From positions 3,658,001-3,722,000 of the forward strand of contig CM007992.1 in NCBI GenBank assembly GCA_002189035.1: a DNA stretch of 64,000 nt. The letters run 5' to 3'. Below, one piece after another: positions 12,501 to 26,217 of the stretch. How positions within the stretch are numbered: the first letter of the stretch is position 1; each line of letters opens with the position of its first letter. The translations under genes and the position numbers were made by a program. This DNA is from Utricularia gibba. Lineage: Eukaryota; Streptophyta; Magnoliopsida; Lamiales; Lentibulariaceae. The notes beneath the pieces were generated by a model. It made no database searches, had not been told where the DNA came from, and saw nothing but the letters and a program-made list of their open reading frames with translations.

Positions 12501-15500
12501 CTTCTTTGACAAAAATGTAACATTACAGTTGGATTGTTTTCCTATCAGATTTCTTCTTGCCGACCACTATTCGTTGTAATAGTTTATATGAAGTGAAATT
12601 GTTGCTCGACAAAGAAAACACCCAAGAATCTGAATGCACTGTAAAAAGGGAGTAGAGCAACCAAAGAATATTCATGGGTCAAGCACACGGAAGCCATTTT
12701 TGGGTTACCGTTTCTTAGATTGGGATCCGAATAAACTACGATAATAAGTATTCATAGACTATTCATTATGCCCATTCTCATTTAAAAAATACCTTTAAAA
12801 CTAACAATGGGACATGTCCGAAGACAATGCATTCATGAGTTTTGGATTTTTGCAACAAGCTGCACTACTTTTCAAGAGTATGGGTCTTGTTCTTCCTGTT
12901 ACACCAACAAAAATATCACATTGAAAAATTAAATTAAAATGATCAAGTATAAAAAAGATTATGTATTACTAGTAATAGATTGCATCTAACATTTTTTTAA
13001 TATAATTCATATTTTTCATGTGTTTAGGTTTTAAATACATACTCATCTTATTTATCAAATTCTTAATTTCAATATAATATCACAAAGCATATTTTGCACA
13101 ATGGTTTAGGAAGTCAAGATAGATCTCATTCTAGTATGAATTTCGGCCAAAAAAATCTTATATTTGAAAATTAAGATGATGTGGTCAAATATAAAATAAA
13201 TTGTAGATCACTAATAATTATGTGAATTTAAATTTTTTGAATATAATATTGTCTATCTTCACATAGTAGTCATCCGATACGACCCATCGAATGATTAATT
13301 TCAACGGTTTCCACTACTTTCCTTAGTCTATATATTATGTATTTTGTCTTTGTGTTCATGATAAAAGAAAAGATATCAATACTCAAAAGTTTCCTCATCT
13401 TCTACTTTCAAAGTAACATTTTTTGTCTTTTATGCCATGTTTGCTTATCCTCACTTAGGACCTTGCAACGTGCATATTTATTACACAAAGTCTATCATGT
13501 TTTTCTACTCTAAAATAATCTTACCATTTTCATTACTTTTGCACCACGGCCCAAAACATTCCTTCAATATAAAAAAATATTTATTATTTGATGTCAAAAG
13601 CTTGATATTTTATAGGGCAAAACGTCATGTCTGAATTTCAGCATCAAACAACGCACTCTGAGCATCAAAACATGTCGATCTGCGCCAGCTTCCAGCTTCA
13701 ACCCATGTGCCAGAAAAGGATCCTCTGTCGCATATCATCGTCTACCTTAGGAGTGTAGAAAAGGGTTTCGAGCACAAAAGAAAAGAATGGGCAACGATAA
13801 GACACCTCAAACATGACTTTTCATCTGAGGTTACCTCTCGGTGGTTAGGATATTGAGATAGGTTTGCAAATCTCTTTATCCTCGAGATCTGCTCCTTATC
13901 TCGAACATTTTTTTACACTACGGAAAGCGTCCTGATCTTGAACCCGCAAGGAGATGCTTCCCCCACCATGCATAAAAAATGGGTTATCTCATGCGCTTTC
14001 GATGTGGCCATCTTCCCTTTAACAGTGGCCACCAGATTTAGGGTTTGGGAGCGCACCATCACTTCCCATCCATGGATAGTGGGTTCTGGTATGCGTCCCA
14101 CTTTCCACGATGGCTTCGGACACCGCCATCGCCCATGTTCTCTCACAACCTGCGAGACTTTGCACAGCTCCAACAGTTTAATCCACTTCTATCTGAGAAT
14201 ACAGATTTGTGGTGATCGTCACATCCTGATTTCGGTGCGATGATCCACTTCTACTGTGTCTCCAAGTTTCACGTGCACGGTTCAGCTCATCTGATTCTGA
14301 AATGGATGACGAAACAGCTCCATGATGGGAAAAGACTAAAACCAGGGGCCTCTTTACAGGGTTCTACGTCATGGTGGTGCTCGTGCTTCTCCTTGGCTTC
14401 ATGCGTTACCGTGAAGTGGTAAGAAACTAAGGATAGTGATGGGAAATGTATCAGTATATAAAAAATTATAAGTTATAAGTAATTAATTAAATTTAATTTT
14501 TTTAATATAATTTACATTTATTATGTATTTAATTTTTACATACATATTCATTTAATCCATCGAATCCTTAATTTTAACATTATTTGTTCTAATACAAAGT
14601 AAACAAAACACTGCTTTCTCTAGCATTATACTTCGGGTTGGGTTCGATGCTAGTCGATATTTGGTCGGATTGAATCGAGTTCTATTGGTTTTATTAAATT
14701 TGGTTAATGTAGTCACCATACTAAACATGTCACCTTGTTCTATTAACAAAATTCAAAGCTCAATTCTATTTATAGACCATGCGCAAACTAAAATTAGAAA
14801 CAAAAAAAGTCACATTTGTAAATCATTCCATAGATTGAGGGATGTGCATTTTCTTTTTTTTTTCTTTTTAAAAAGGAAATAATTAAATATATTATCTTAT
14901 CTCATTGACTGGGTCATAAATTATTGGTGCTGTAGTTCAACCTAAGTAACAAAGTAAGTTGTCCCGGATCCGGGCCCACTTTGTCCGCTCGCACCTCTGC
15001 CAAGCCACATGTCCATCGAGGGCTCGTCTTGGTGGTAGGTCTAATTCTTTTAAACCATTAAAAAAATCATAAAAATTATTATTTATTAGTTTGGATAATT
15101 CTGATTAAATCATTCATTTTTTAAAACAAAAACTTATTGTGATATTTTTCTTACAAAAAACATTAAACTATGATTGAACTGTAGTAAAATCGTTTTTCTA
15201 TCATAAACGTTTCCCGACTCAAAACGATTCAATCGTGGTTTTTTAAGTACTAGTGAGAATGTTTATTTAAAGTTTTACACGAGAAATAAAAACATTGAAG
15301 TTGGGAAAAATTATTCATCATTATTGTGAGTAAAATAGTCTTAAAAAGTAAAGGAAAAATGCATGGTTTTAACTAAAGTGTACCTAACAAGAGGAACATG
15401 ATGACCCGGTAGGCAAATGCGGGTCTATTTGACCCGCTCCTGGTCATTATGGATGCCAAATGCGTGAAGGCTGTTGTAAGTGCCCCCACAGCATATTATT

Positions 15501-15560
15501 GGGCGCGGGGGAGGAACGTGCGATTGCCCCCCAGGCCCCATCCATCTCTCTTATCTGGAG
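12501..15560. other. Intergenic region with old AT-rich repeat copies
   Basis: Contains three related AT-rich segments (about 12925-13085, 13165-13300 and 14440-14600), which also resemble the LTR-like segment near 24.6 kb. At 13650-14430 base composition is closer to genic, and a short membrane-like peptide frame ends at about 14429, but frames are broken and no gene model can be built. Confidence 0.55.
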
Positions 15561-16680
15561 AAGAGACAGGATGGGCCACCAGCTTCTTATAATATGCCTC
15601 TGGATTCCATCAACAAGTGAACTGTGGCGTTTCTAGGCGAGTGGTAGTGTTTCTGGTGTTCCGGGAGTTCATTAAAGCGAGGATCAGACGTGTTGTGAAG
15701 CCCAAAACCGGGAAGTTTAGGCGGTTTATGGTGACAGGAAGTGGTGTCCAGGTTCGGACCTGGAGGTGGGAATCATTTGCCACGGACAACTTTTCTTTAT
15801 TCACGAAGGAAGCGGACAAAAGATGATGCCATGAATTATTGGAGTTACCTTGACCAACACAGCAAAAAGTGAAGAGAAAGTAGTTGAATAAATACTGCAA
15901 GCAGGAGCAGGAGCAGGAGCAGGAACAGGAACAGAAGCAGCAGCCAGCAGCATCCCTGTGAGGAAGACAGAAGTTCCATGGAGCCAATGCGCGCTTGGCC
16001 CTGACTGTCAACTCTGCTGTCCAAAAGCATTCATCCATCCACCAACCTAATCTTCTGAGTTTTACTCGTGTCTGTGTCTCCTGTGTGACATCATTTCGTT
16101 TGGTAATGTATATGTACAGCAGCATGGGTTTATGCATTATAAAACAACTACTACTATTCTAGCAGCATATTGCCTTTACTTTACTTCACCCCCTGTCAGA
16201 GGCTGCTGCTGCAGCCTACGTGCGTGAATGGAGGGGGTGAAACTACCACAGTCTCATAGACGGGACTCGACATTCGCGTTCTGTGGTGCGTGTTCGGTCT
16301 CCGAGGCAAGTGCCCAGCTTCCTGCATCGCCCTAAAAACACTACAGTGGTCGCTTTTCTGGTCAATGGGGATAGGATACCAACAATGGACATGCAGAGGG
16401 AACTGAATAAAATAGTAGAGACTGTGTGTGTGTCTTTCTTTACATGAAGGAACTGGCCTCGGACCGAACTGTTGAATCGAAAACGTTTTAACTGTTTTGA
16501 TATATCTACATCTGTGGTACCGGGTTGCAAACATATGCCGGATTCTGTAGGTGTTGTACTCATTCCAAAAACGGAACACCCAGAAAGGGCTAGAGGCGAT
16601 GCTGTGGCGCAGCCCAGTCGCCGGATTTACTTGGGCTTCCATTTATTTGACGTGAAGTCCAATAAAAAGAGTTCAGTAAA
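15560..16680. other. GC-richer region of unknown nature, no gene model
   Basis: This kilobase has near-genic composition between AT-rich flanks. It holds a GCAGGA hexanucleotide repeat and several frames of 60-175 codons on both strands, none with a recognisable domain or consistent splice pattern. It could be a non-coding transcript, a promoter-rich segment or a decayed gene. I cannot decide from sequence alone. Confidence 0.4.
15901..15942. repeat. GCAGGA hexanucleotide repeat
   Basis: Four perfect GCAGGA units followed by ACAGGA, ACAGAA and GCAGCA variants. On the minus strand in one frame this would give a Cys/Ser run, which is not protein-like, so it is best treated as a microsatellite. 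Confidence 0.9.
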
Positions 16681-16683
16681 AAA
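16678..16683 (-). terminator. Pol III terminator of tRNA-Val
   Basis: Six A on the plus strand, read as T6 on the minus strand, begin 6 bp after the 3' end of the tRNA. This is the expected RNA polymerase III stop signal. Confidence 0.85.
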
Positions 16684-16689
16684 CACAAA

Positions 16690-16763
16690 TGTCTGAGCCC
16701 GGGTTCGAACCGGGGACCTCTAGTGTGTGAGACTAGCGTGATAACCAACTACACCACCCAGAC
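16690..16763 (-). tRNA. tRNA-Val (anticodon CAC)
   Basis: A 74-nt nuclear tRNA without intron. The 5' acceptor strand GTCTGGG pairs with CTCAGAC (one G-T pair) before discriminator A. The D arm carries the A box (TGGTGTAGTTGG). The anticodon stem CTAGT/ACTAG encloses the loop CTCACAC with anticodon CAC. The T arm contains GGTTCGAACCC (B box). All arms pair. It decodes GUG valine codons. CCA is not encoded, as expected for a eukaryotic gene. A T6 terminator follows. Confidence 0.97.
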
Positions 16764-17015
16764 ATGTTAAAGAGACTTTTAGTTTTTAATTATTGATTTC
16801 TTTAATTTTATTCTATTCATTCCCTTGAGTTCCCCATGGCGGATGGATGTTGAAGCAGTGGGCAGGAATGGGATTCATCCGCTTGCCGATCCACAATGAA
16901 ACCCTAAATTCCAAATGGAACACTCCGTTCCCACTTGGTGGAGAATATGATTAGGGGGAAAATAGGGTTAACTCTGATTACGTGTGAGTAATGGTTCCTT
17001 GTGTTTGGGGTGCAG

Positions 17016-17345
17016 GAGTATGTCCAGGAGTTGGAAATATGTACCAAGAGACTAGGCTGTCAGAACAAGAGCTAGAACAAGCTGGATGAAAGAACTTTAC
17101 ATCTTAGTGTAAGAAATGGAAGTTCCTAGTCTTTTTTATAAATGGTTGCGGATAGCATCGTCGGAACCGGGAAAGAAGCGCCGCCATGGAGGAGATGGAA
17201 GATCTTGTGGGAGTATTGGCACAGGCGGATCATCTCCGGGAACAAACGCTGCAGCAGATTCACAACTAATCAGATGGCGCCTGGGTTACAGACTTGTGGC
17301 GTTTAGCGATTGCATTGAAAGCATTCGTTATACTCGTCTGGTGCT
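17016..17345 (+). pseudogene. Decayed TGA-type bZIP copy (zipper piece fused to DOG1-domain tail)
   Basis: After an acceptor-like TGCAG the sequence reads EYVQELEICTKRLG and then shifts frame to SEQELEQA, matching the zipper exon of the intact gene downstream (AYVQELENSKKRL). The next recognisable part, MEDLVGVLAQADHLREQTLQQIH, matches the last exon of that gene (MEALVRLLSQADHLRRETLHQV). A stop interrupts it, and VAFSDCIESIRYT, corresponding to LVLGDYIQRIQCL, follows in a shifted frame. The basic region and the whole middle of the DOG1 domain are missing. It therefore looks like a partial tandem duplicate with an internal deletion, several frameshifts and a stop. It is about 1 kb upstream of the intact copy and in the same orientation. 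Confidence 0.85.
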
Positions 17346-17853
17346 GCCATTCAGCAGTAGTCATCATGAGATTCGTGTAACTTCATCCCGCTCTCGAGAT
17401 CCCACCATTGGATCACACTCATATATTGTTTTCTGTACGTACCACCACCATCCAACGCATTTAAATTGTATTTGCATCCCATCGTTCTCACAATATACAA
17501 ACAAAAGGCTACAGTCATCTCTGAACCCTAATCAATCATTTGTCATATTTCCTTTGGTTAAGCTAGAGAGTAGTAGTTTTACTCATGATTCTTCTCATAT
17601 TGCAATGCAATCATCTTTCCCGGTTGCAGGGAAGACTGGAAGTCGTAGTTTTGCCATGCTTTTAGCCCTCAACTGCTCAAATTTTTGGTGGTACTGTGAC
17701 TTCTGACTGATGAATTGGCGTTCCTGTCTTCATTACTTTTGGGGTTTTTTTATTCCCAAATTGCTACTTGATCAACAATGGGCCCTAAAGTCTGAATGTG
17801 GGGAGGATGAATTCATTTTCAAATACAGCATTCTCAGTTTATCATCTCTCCCC

Positions 17854-19196
17854 ATGGAGTTTGATTCAAAACCAGCTAACCAGGTGAATGAATCTGTATC
17901 CTTTGCTCATTTTCTTCTTCTGGGTAGCTGAGTCATTTTTGTTTTTTTTTTTTTTTTGGAATTCTTTATAGTCAAACGGTGTTTCCCATGATAAGGATAA
18001 GTCTGAAAAGGTGAAGTATGTGAAGTTATCCCAAAAATGATGTCTTCATAGCAAATTTTGATTCTGACGGAGGGTGCAGGTGCTGAGAAGGCTGGAGCGG
18101 AACCGTGTAGCTGCACGCAGGTGCCGTCTGCGTAAAAAGGTCTCTACTTTCAAGCCGTTTACTCAACACAGATGCAGACCATCACCAGTCATTGTGTTGA
18201 ATTGCAGGCTTATGTTCAGGAATTAGAGAATAGTAAGAAGAGATTGATAAAGTTAGAACGAGAGCTAGATGTCGCTCAACAACAGGTAAAATTTGAAATC
18301 TTTCACTGCAGTTCATATGAAGCATTCGATAAACCTGTGAAGCTTTTGAGATTGCAGTGTGGCTCTTTAGAACTGTATCAGAAGATAGCATATCCTGGAA
18401 GCAGTTAAGTTTTTATTTGTTTTTAATTTCCATGATCTAGGATTCCAATTCCAACGACAAATGGCAATTATTGTGTTGTAGCTGTTGCTACATTTGAAAT
18501 GGAATATGGTCGGTGGCTGGAGGAGCATTACAAACGAACATCTGATCTGAGAAATGCACTGTTTTTGGAGATCGGAGATGGTGAACTTGGAGTTGTTGTG
18601 GAGAGTGCAATGAGCCATTATCTCGATCTCTTCGCCATGAAAGCTGCAGCTTCAAAAGCTGATGCTTTGTATATCATTCTAGGAATGTGGAGAACTTCAG
18701 TCGAAAGCTTCTTCTTCTGGATTGGAGGCTTCAGGCCTTCACTCGCCTTGAAGGTTGTTGTGTTTCTCTTTTCATGCCTTTCAAGCCCTTCAAAGCACAA
18801 TCTTTTCGAGAGTTTGTGAACTTCATGTAGGTGCTATCACCCCATTTGGAGCCATTGCTGGAGGACCAAAGGTTTGACATCTTTTGCCTGATCCAATCAT
18901 GCTACCAAGCAGAAGACGCACTGTCAAAAGGAGTGGAGAAACTCCGCCAAATGGTCACAGACATCATTGCCGGAGGCCAGGAGATATTCCCGGCGGTGGA
19001 GAAGATGGAGGCCTTGGTGAGACTGCTGTCTCAAGCAGATCACCTCCGGAGAGAAACGCTGCACCAGGTCTCAAGGATCCTTACAACTCGTCAGACTGCA
19101 AAAGGGCTGCTGGTGTTGGGAGATTACATTCAACGCATTCAGTGTCTAAGTTTGCTTTGGTCTATGAATCAAGCAACTGCTTCTGTTAGTGTCTGA
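17854..19196 (+). CDS. TGA-type bZIP transcription factor with DOG1 domain (7 exons, 296 aa)
   Basis: Exons 17854-17883, 17972-18010, 18080-18139, 18208-18285, 18358-18403, 18482-18753 and 18831-19196 close exactly in frame as 296 residues. After a 23-residue N terminus comes the basic region RLERNRVAARRCRLRKK, keeping the Asn...Arg spacing. A leucine zipper follows (AYVQELENSKKRLIKLERE). The DOG1 domain then runs from FEMEYGRWLEEHY through GMWRTSVESFFFWIGGFRPS to the closing LTTRQTAKGLLVLGDYIQRI. TGA factors bind TGACG (as-1) elements and partner with NPR1-type coactivators. Unusual points are the very short N terminus, Cys where TGA factors usually have Ser in the basic region, and a GTTAAG donor after exon 5, which is the least certain junction. 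Confidence 0.82.
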
Positions 19197-20292
19197 GTTG
19201 TGATGAAAGAACCCATGTAACTAGTTTTCAGTAAGAGGCTTTGGCAAGAGTTTGATTTTCATTGCAGAAAAAAAATCAAGTTTTGGAACAAAAAATCAGT
19301 TAAAAAATGATTTTGTTGCAGAAAGGCAGCTGCCCTTATCCAGGCATCTACTTTTGTCTGGTAGCAGATGAAGCACCAGGTTGTTGTTTGTCTTCGAATA
19401 TCTGGTGACTATGTATCAGTTGATGCACTGTCCAAATAATCGAGCTGCCCCAACTGCTCAATACAACCCATGTAATTGTTTTAGACCTCATTGACCAATA
19501 ATACATATTAATTATATTTTTTTATTAATATAGGTCATATATTCAAACAATTTTAATATTCAATATTTTAAAAGATACTTTTATAATAAAATATTAATAT
19601 ATTTAAATACAGTGCAATTATATACAATATTTGATATATAAATATAGAAATCTGAATATATAATATATATATATAATTAGCTTCTCTTTTTCTATTAATT
19701 ATATATTTAGAAAATAAGTATATGAATAGTATAACTAATTAAATAACATTATATGTGTAAACTTAATATAAATTTTATATATTATAATTTATATTATCAA
19801 ACACTCTCTAAATAACACATGTTTATATTATTAAATTTATTATTTGAAAAATATTTTTAATCAAATTATATATAAATTTAATTATAAAAAAATTATATCA
19901 AACATATAATAAATAATATGTTATCAAATAATATTTTCTTTAAAACACAGTCACGTTTTTTGAATCACTCATTTTTTTGTAAATTAATCTCATTCATATT
20001 TAACATCGAATAAAATATAAAACATATTACCAAACGAATCCTAAGTTATTTTTACAGTTGAAGGAAACTGAAATATTGTGAAATAAGCTGTACAAGCCAC
20101 ATAGTGTGACTGTTTGCTCCCCCTCCCAGGAGTTCAGCACTGCCCCCCTAATCAAACCGGAAGGGAACCGGTGTCAGCAGAAGATGATAACCGTACAAGC
20201 ATAAGAGCCATTGTCGGAACGGCTAGCAGAAAGAGGAAGCTCCATTACTTGTATGAAGGAAAGGAGAAGCAGATTGGGTACCTGAATAACCT
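19197..20292. other. 3' flank of the TGA-like gene and very AT-rich spacer
   Basis: 19197-19480 is probable 3' untranslated sequence. About 19500-20050 is extremely AT-rich with no structure I can name. The minus-strand PHAF1-like gene ends at 20293. Confidence 0.6.
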
Positions 20293-22777
<2,485 letters not shown>

Positions 22778-23605
22778 CGCCGTGCCCTCACATCTCCTTC
22801 GACTTCTCTGCATCTTCCTCCTGTTCCCTCTAGCAAATAGATCGCGGGCTCCCTTAAAAACGGTGAAGTTCAACGAATATCCACCCCGCCGTTTCACTTC
22901 ATCACCACGACAAGCAACCTGTGATTTTCTCCTGTTTTTCAACCATGTCAATGGGCCGTTACATGGGCACATCAGGCCCAGTCACTCCTGCTGATCAACA
23001 TCTTGGGCCCATCCATCTACTCCCGGCCCATCTAAAAAATAATTGTTTTTTTTTAAAAAGAAAAATCAATTTCCCGAATTACCCCTTGATTAAAGATGGC
23101 TAATTTTCCAACATAGCCTCTTAAGTACCAGCCGAATAGTCGTCCTAGTAGAGAGTAGGGCAGGTTCGAATTCGTAGGCAGATCAAAGTGTGACCAACAA
23201 ATCAATATTTTAAAATATATTATAATTATAATATGACCTGGATTCAATTTCATCAATGCATAATTAATTTTAGGGCTTATGGGTATTCATTCCCCCCAAG
23301 TTCCATGCTTCTTCATGCTGCCTTTGAGTGGTATTCTGTCACTTAGGGACCGCAAATGCTAGCTACCACGTCCGACTCCGGCCACCGGCGGAGCCGCCGT
23401 AGGGGGCTCAAACCTGGTCATTTCCTATAGAATATCAATACGTTGTTAGGGAAGTAAATTTGGAAAACCATGGCTTTAATGTTGTATTTGTATGTTTGAT
23501 ACGTCGAAAAATAAGAAATTTTTTGAATGAAAACATTTTTATGAAGATTCTATTAAATAAGTCAAAAAGGTTCAATTACAAGTAAACTAAATCGAATTCA
23601 TACAG

Positions 23606-23656
23606 CAACAACATGATCCATTGTCATATCCCAAAATGGGTTGTATCATGTTGTTG
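23606..23656. repeat. Short hairpin-forming inverted repeat
   Basis: CAACAACATGAT at 23606-23617 is the exact reverse complement of ATCATGTTGTTG at 23645-23656, with a 27-nt loop. A 14-bp palindrome, CATTTCTAGAAATG, lies about 70 bp further on. No coding potential; perhaps the remnant of a small inverted-repeat element. Confidence 0.7.
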
Positions 23657-24611
23657 TTCTTAATTTCCAAAAAACGAAGATGTATTAAAATATGTTTACC
23701 CATTTCTGAAAATACTGATGTGGCATTTCTAGAAATGGGGAAATGTTTTTGGAAACAAGTATAATTGTTTCTCATTTCTTACAAAAATGAAAATGAGAAA
23801 ATTTGATGTACTTCAGTAAATAGTTTAAAATCTAATTTATATTATTTATTTTAATGTTATTTTAATATTATGATTTTCAAAAATTGATATAAATGTAAAG
23901 AAAAATTAATAAAGTAAACTTAATAACTCAATTTATGAAAATACGACATAAGCATTTTCAGACATTGATAAAGATGCACTTAGAAAAGTAATTATTCTAG
24001 TTTCCTAGTTTTAATATGTGAGAAAAATAATTATCATATGTGTAAAAAATTAATCTTAATGTGTAAAGGAAGAAGCGAGAATGTTTACTTTTCTAAATGC
24101 CTCAAAATAGAATGCATACGTATGCCAATGAATAGTTCATCGACAGTTAAAAACAAAATAGTAACAGATGGAGTTTTCTGTAGGTTCTAAAGCGTTCTAT
24201 ATCTCTTCTCATTTTTCATATGGTTTGCAAGGAAATCACGTAGTAAATGTAGGGCAAACACTAGCCTAGTGGGTAGCAAGAATAGTTGGTGCTCAGGCGA
24301 CGGTGGGTAGCAAGAGAAACCTAGAGAACAGCAACAGCGTATGCCCAGAAGCGTTCTCCTGGTTACCGGAGGGATTTGACAGAAGGATAATTAATAATAA
24401 TCCAGGGCATGGAATATGGATATGTGCCCTAGTGAACGAGGGTCTTGAGGTAGGGTAGAGCTTAGAGGAATTGAACCAGAAGCAAATGATTTCCAATGCT
24501 TCCGTTTAGACATCAGGTCCCTATTCAGAGGGGAAAAAAACAAGCGATTCTGAAGCATTGAGGGATCTGGAGAAGACGGGACATGTGGATTAGAAGAAGT
24601 TCAACAGTATG

Positions 24612-24780
24612 TGTTAGAATACATAATATCATATCGAAAAATGAAAATGAAATAATTATAATAGATTATGAATTACTAATAATCGTTCGAATCTAATGTG
24701 ATTCATATTTTTTGTGTATTTAAATTTTACGTGTGTTCGTTCAACCCATCGATCCTGAATTTCAACAATATGAACTCAAA
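24612..24780 (+). mobile_element. Possible Copia-type LTR fragment
   Basis: The segment opens with TGTTAGAATACATAATATC, which resembles the 5' end of many plant Copia LTRs (TG start). It shares an ordered series of short motifs with AT-rich segments at 12925-13085 and 14440-14600: ATTATG.ATTACTA.TAAT, ATTCATATTTTT, TTTA.AT.TT.AC and CTT/CTG AATTTCAA. No internal retroelement coding region, primer-binding site or second LTR is visible nearby, so at best it is a truncated or solo LTR. Confidence 0.4.
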
Positions 24781-26201
24781 AGAGGGTGTTGTTGGATTAT
24801 TGGAAGTGGTCTCCTCTCAACACATGTATAACATAATGTCTTCCATTATCAATACCTACTTCAAAGGCTCCTACTTATGCAGTCATGCACCCTGTTTAAA
24901 AAATCATCTACTATTCATTATAAGAACTGGATTAAATCCAACAGAATGACTAAGTAGTTCAATGTCTATTTGATGCTCGTTCGATTCTTCGGATCCTTGA
25001 TTTCAGCTGCAAACCTTGCCTTTGATGCCAAGGCATGATCTCTCATGACTGATGCATAGTTTGTTTGAGATGTGAGCAATCACCATCTATATAAATAGTA
25101 GTGGTTATTATTAATTTGATATCCCTAAAAAAATGAAATTTTTAATGTAATAGTATCTTCATGTGTACATATATATATTAATGTTTTTGAAAAATTGATA
25201 AATAAAACAAGCAGCCATGGTGAGAGATGGAAGTAGCCCCTACACAACTCTATCCCCAGCCATAGGGTAGGCCTCCATGGAATCAAAGGTTAGTTGCCCA
25301 ACTTTGCTGCTTAATCCCAATTACCAAAAGTCAACACCCCCTCCTCACTACGTCATTTTACATTTGACCCCTCCACTTTGTAAAAAAAAAAAAAACTCAT
25401 ATATATTAATATTGAACAATAATAAATTATTTAGAAAAATATGCATCTTCTAATAAAGAACATACGATAAATAAATCATCATTTTCAAAATATCTTATTA
25501 TAGTTCTACTTGATATAATTTTTCAAAAAATATTCTTAATGAAATAAAAGTTGATATTTTGTAACTTATTAAAGATAATAAACGCATCTAAATGTTTTAG
25601 AATAAAAATTGTTCATATTTAATAATAATACTACTTTTGAAATGTTTATTCAAAGAGCAAATTTGCTTCAGAAAATATCTTATTCTTCTTCTTCTTGATT
25701 AGTGTCTTATTTTTGCAACATAAAATGCCTTGCCATACATAATTAGAACACGAAAAAAGGAAGAAGAAGACGAAAAAGCATGCATTAAGGGGGACATACC
25801 CTAATGTGTTAGAAGGAGGAGGGGGTTTGACAGGAATTATTATGTGTTGTGTAGTAGGAGTAGCGAGTAGTGAGTCGTGGGCAGGGAGTGAGTACATGCC
25901 CTAGAGTAGAGGTTAGAGCCTGGAGATTTCAAAGAGAAGAAGAACACACATGATTTCTAGTGATAGATAGAGCTTAGACATCTGCACTGCACTTCAGGAC
26001 AACATCCTACGCTACTTACTCACTACTCTCACCATACCTCGTCTCCTCTCCTCCTCGTAGTCATCCTTAACCCCTTAAGACCAACACAAAAACCTAGTCC
26101 AAGGTGTAATAACACACACAGATTAACATATTCAAAATAATGTGAAAAATATATTTATGATGATGATAATTTCGAATTATTTTTCTTTTTTTTTTTTTTG
26201 A

Positions 26202-26217
26202 GGGAGGGAGGGAGGGG
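26202..26217 (+). other. G-quadruplex motif
   Basis: GGGAGGGAGGGAGGGG, four G tracts separated by single A, preceded by a T-rich run. It fits the strict G4 pattern with one-base loops and lies about 1.1 kb upstream of the SHI/SRS start codon. Confidence 0.85.

Noticed and set aside
23160-23180. GGTTCGAATTC, resembling a tRNA T-loop
   Set aside because: No acceptor, D or anticodon stem can be folded around it.
24240-24540. Possible tRNA-related SINE around CTAGTGGGTAGCAAG
   Set aside because: No A-box/B-box pair at proper spacing and no poly-A tail or target duplication could be found.
25640-26100. Coding region in frames near 25646-25897
   Set aside because: Low complexity, no domain, no splice support.
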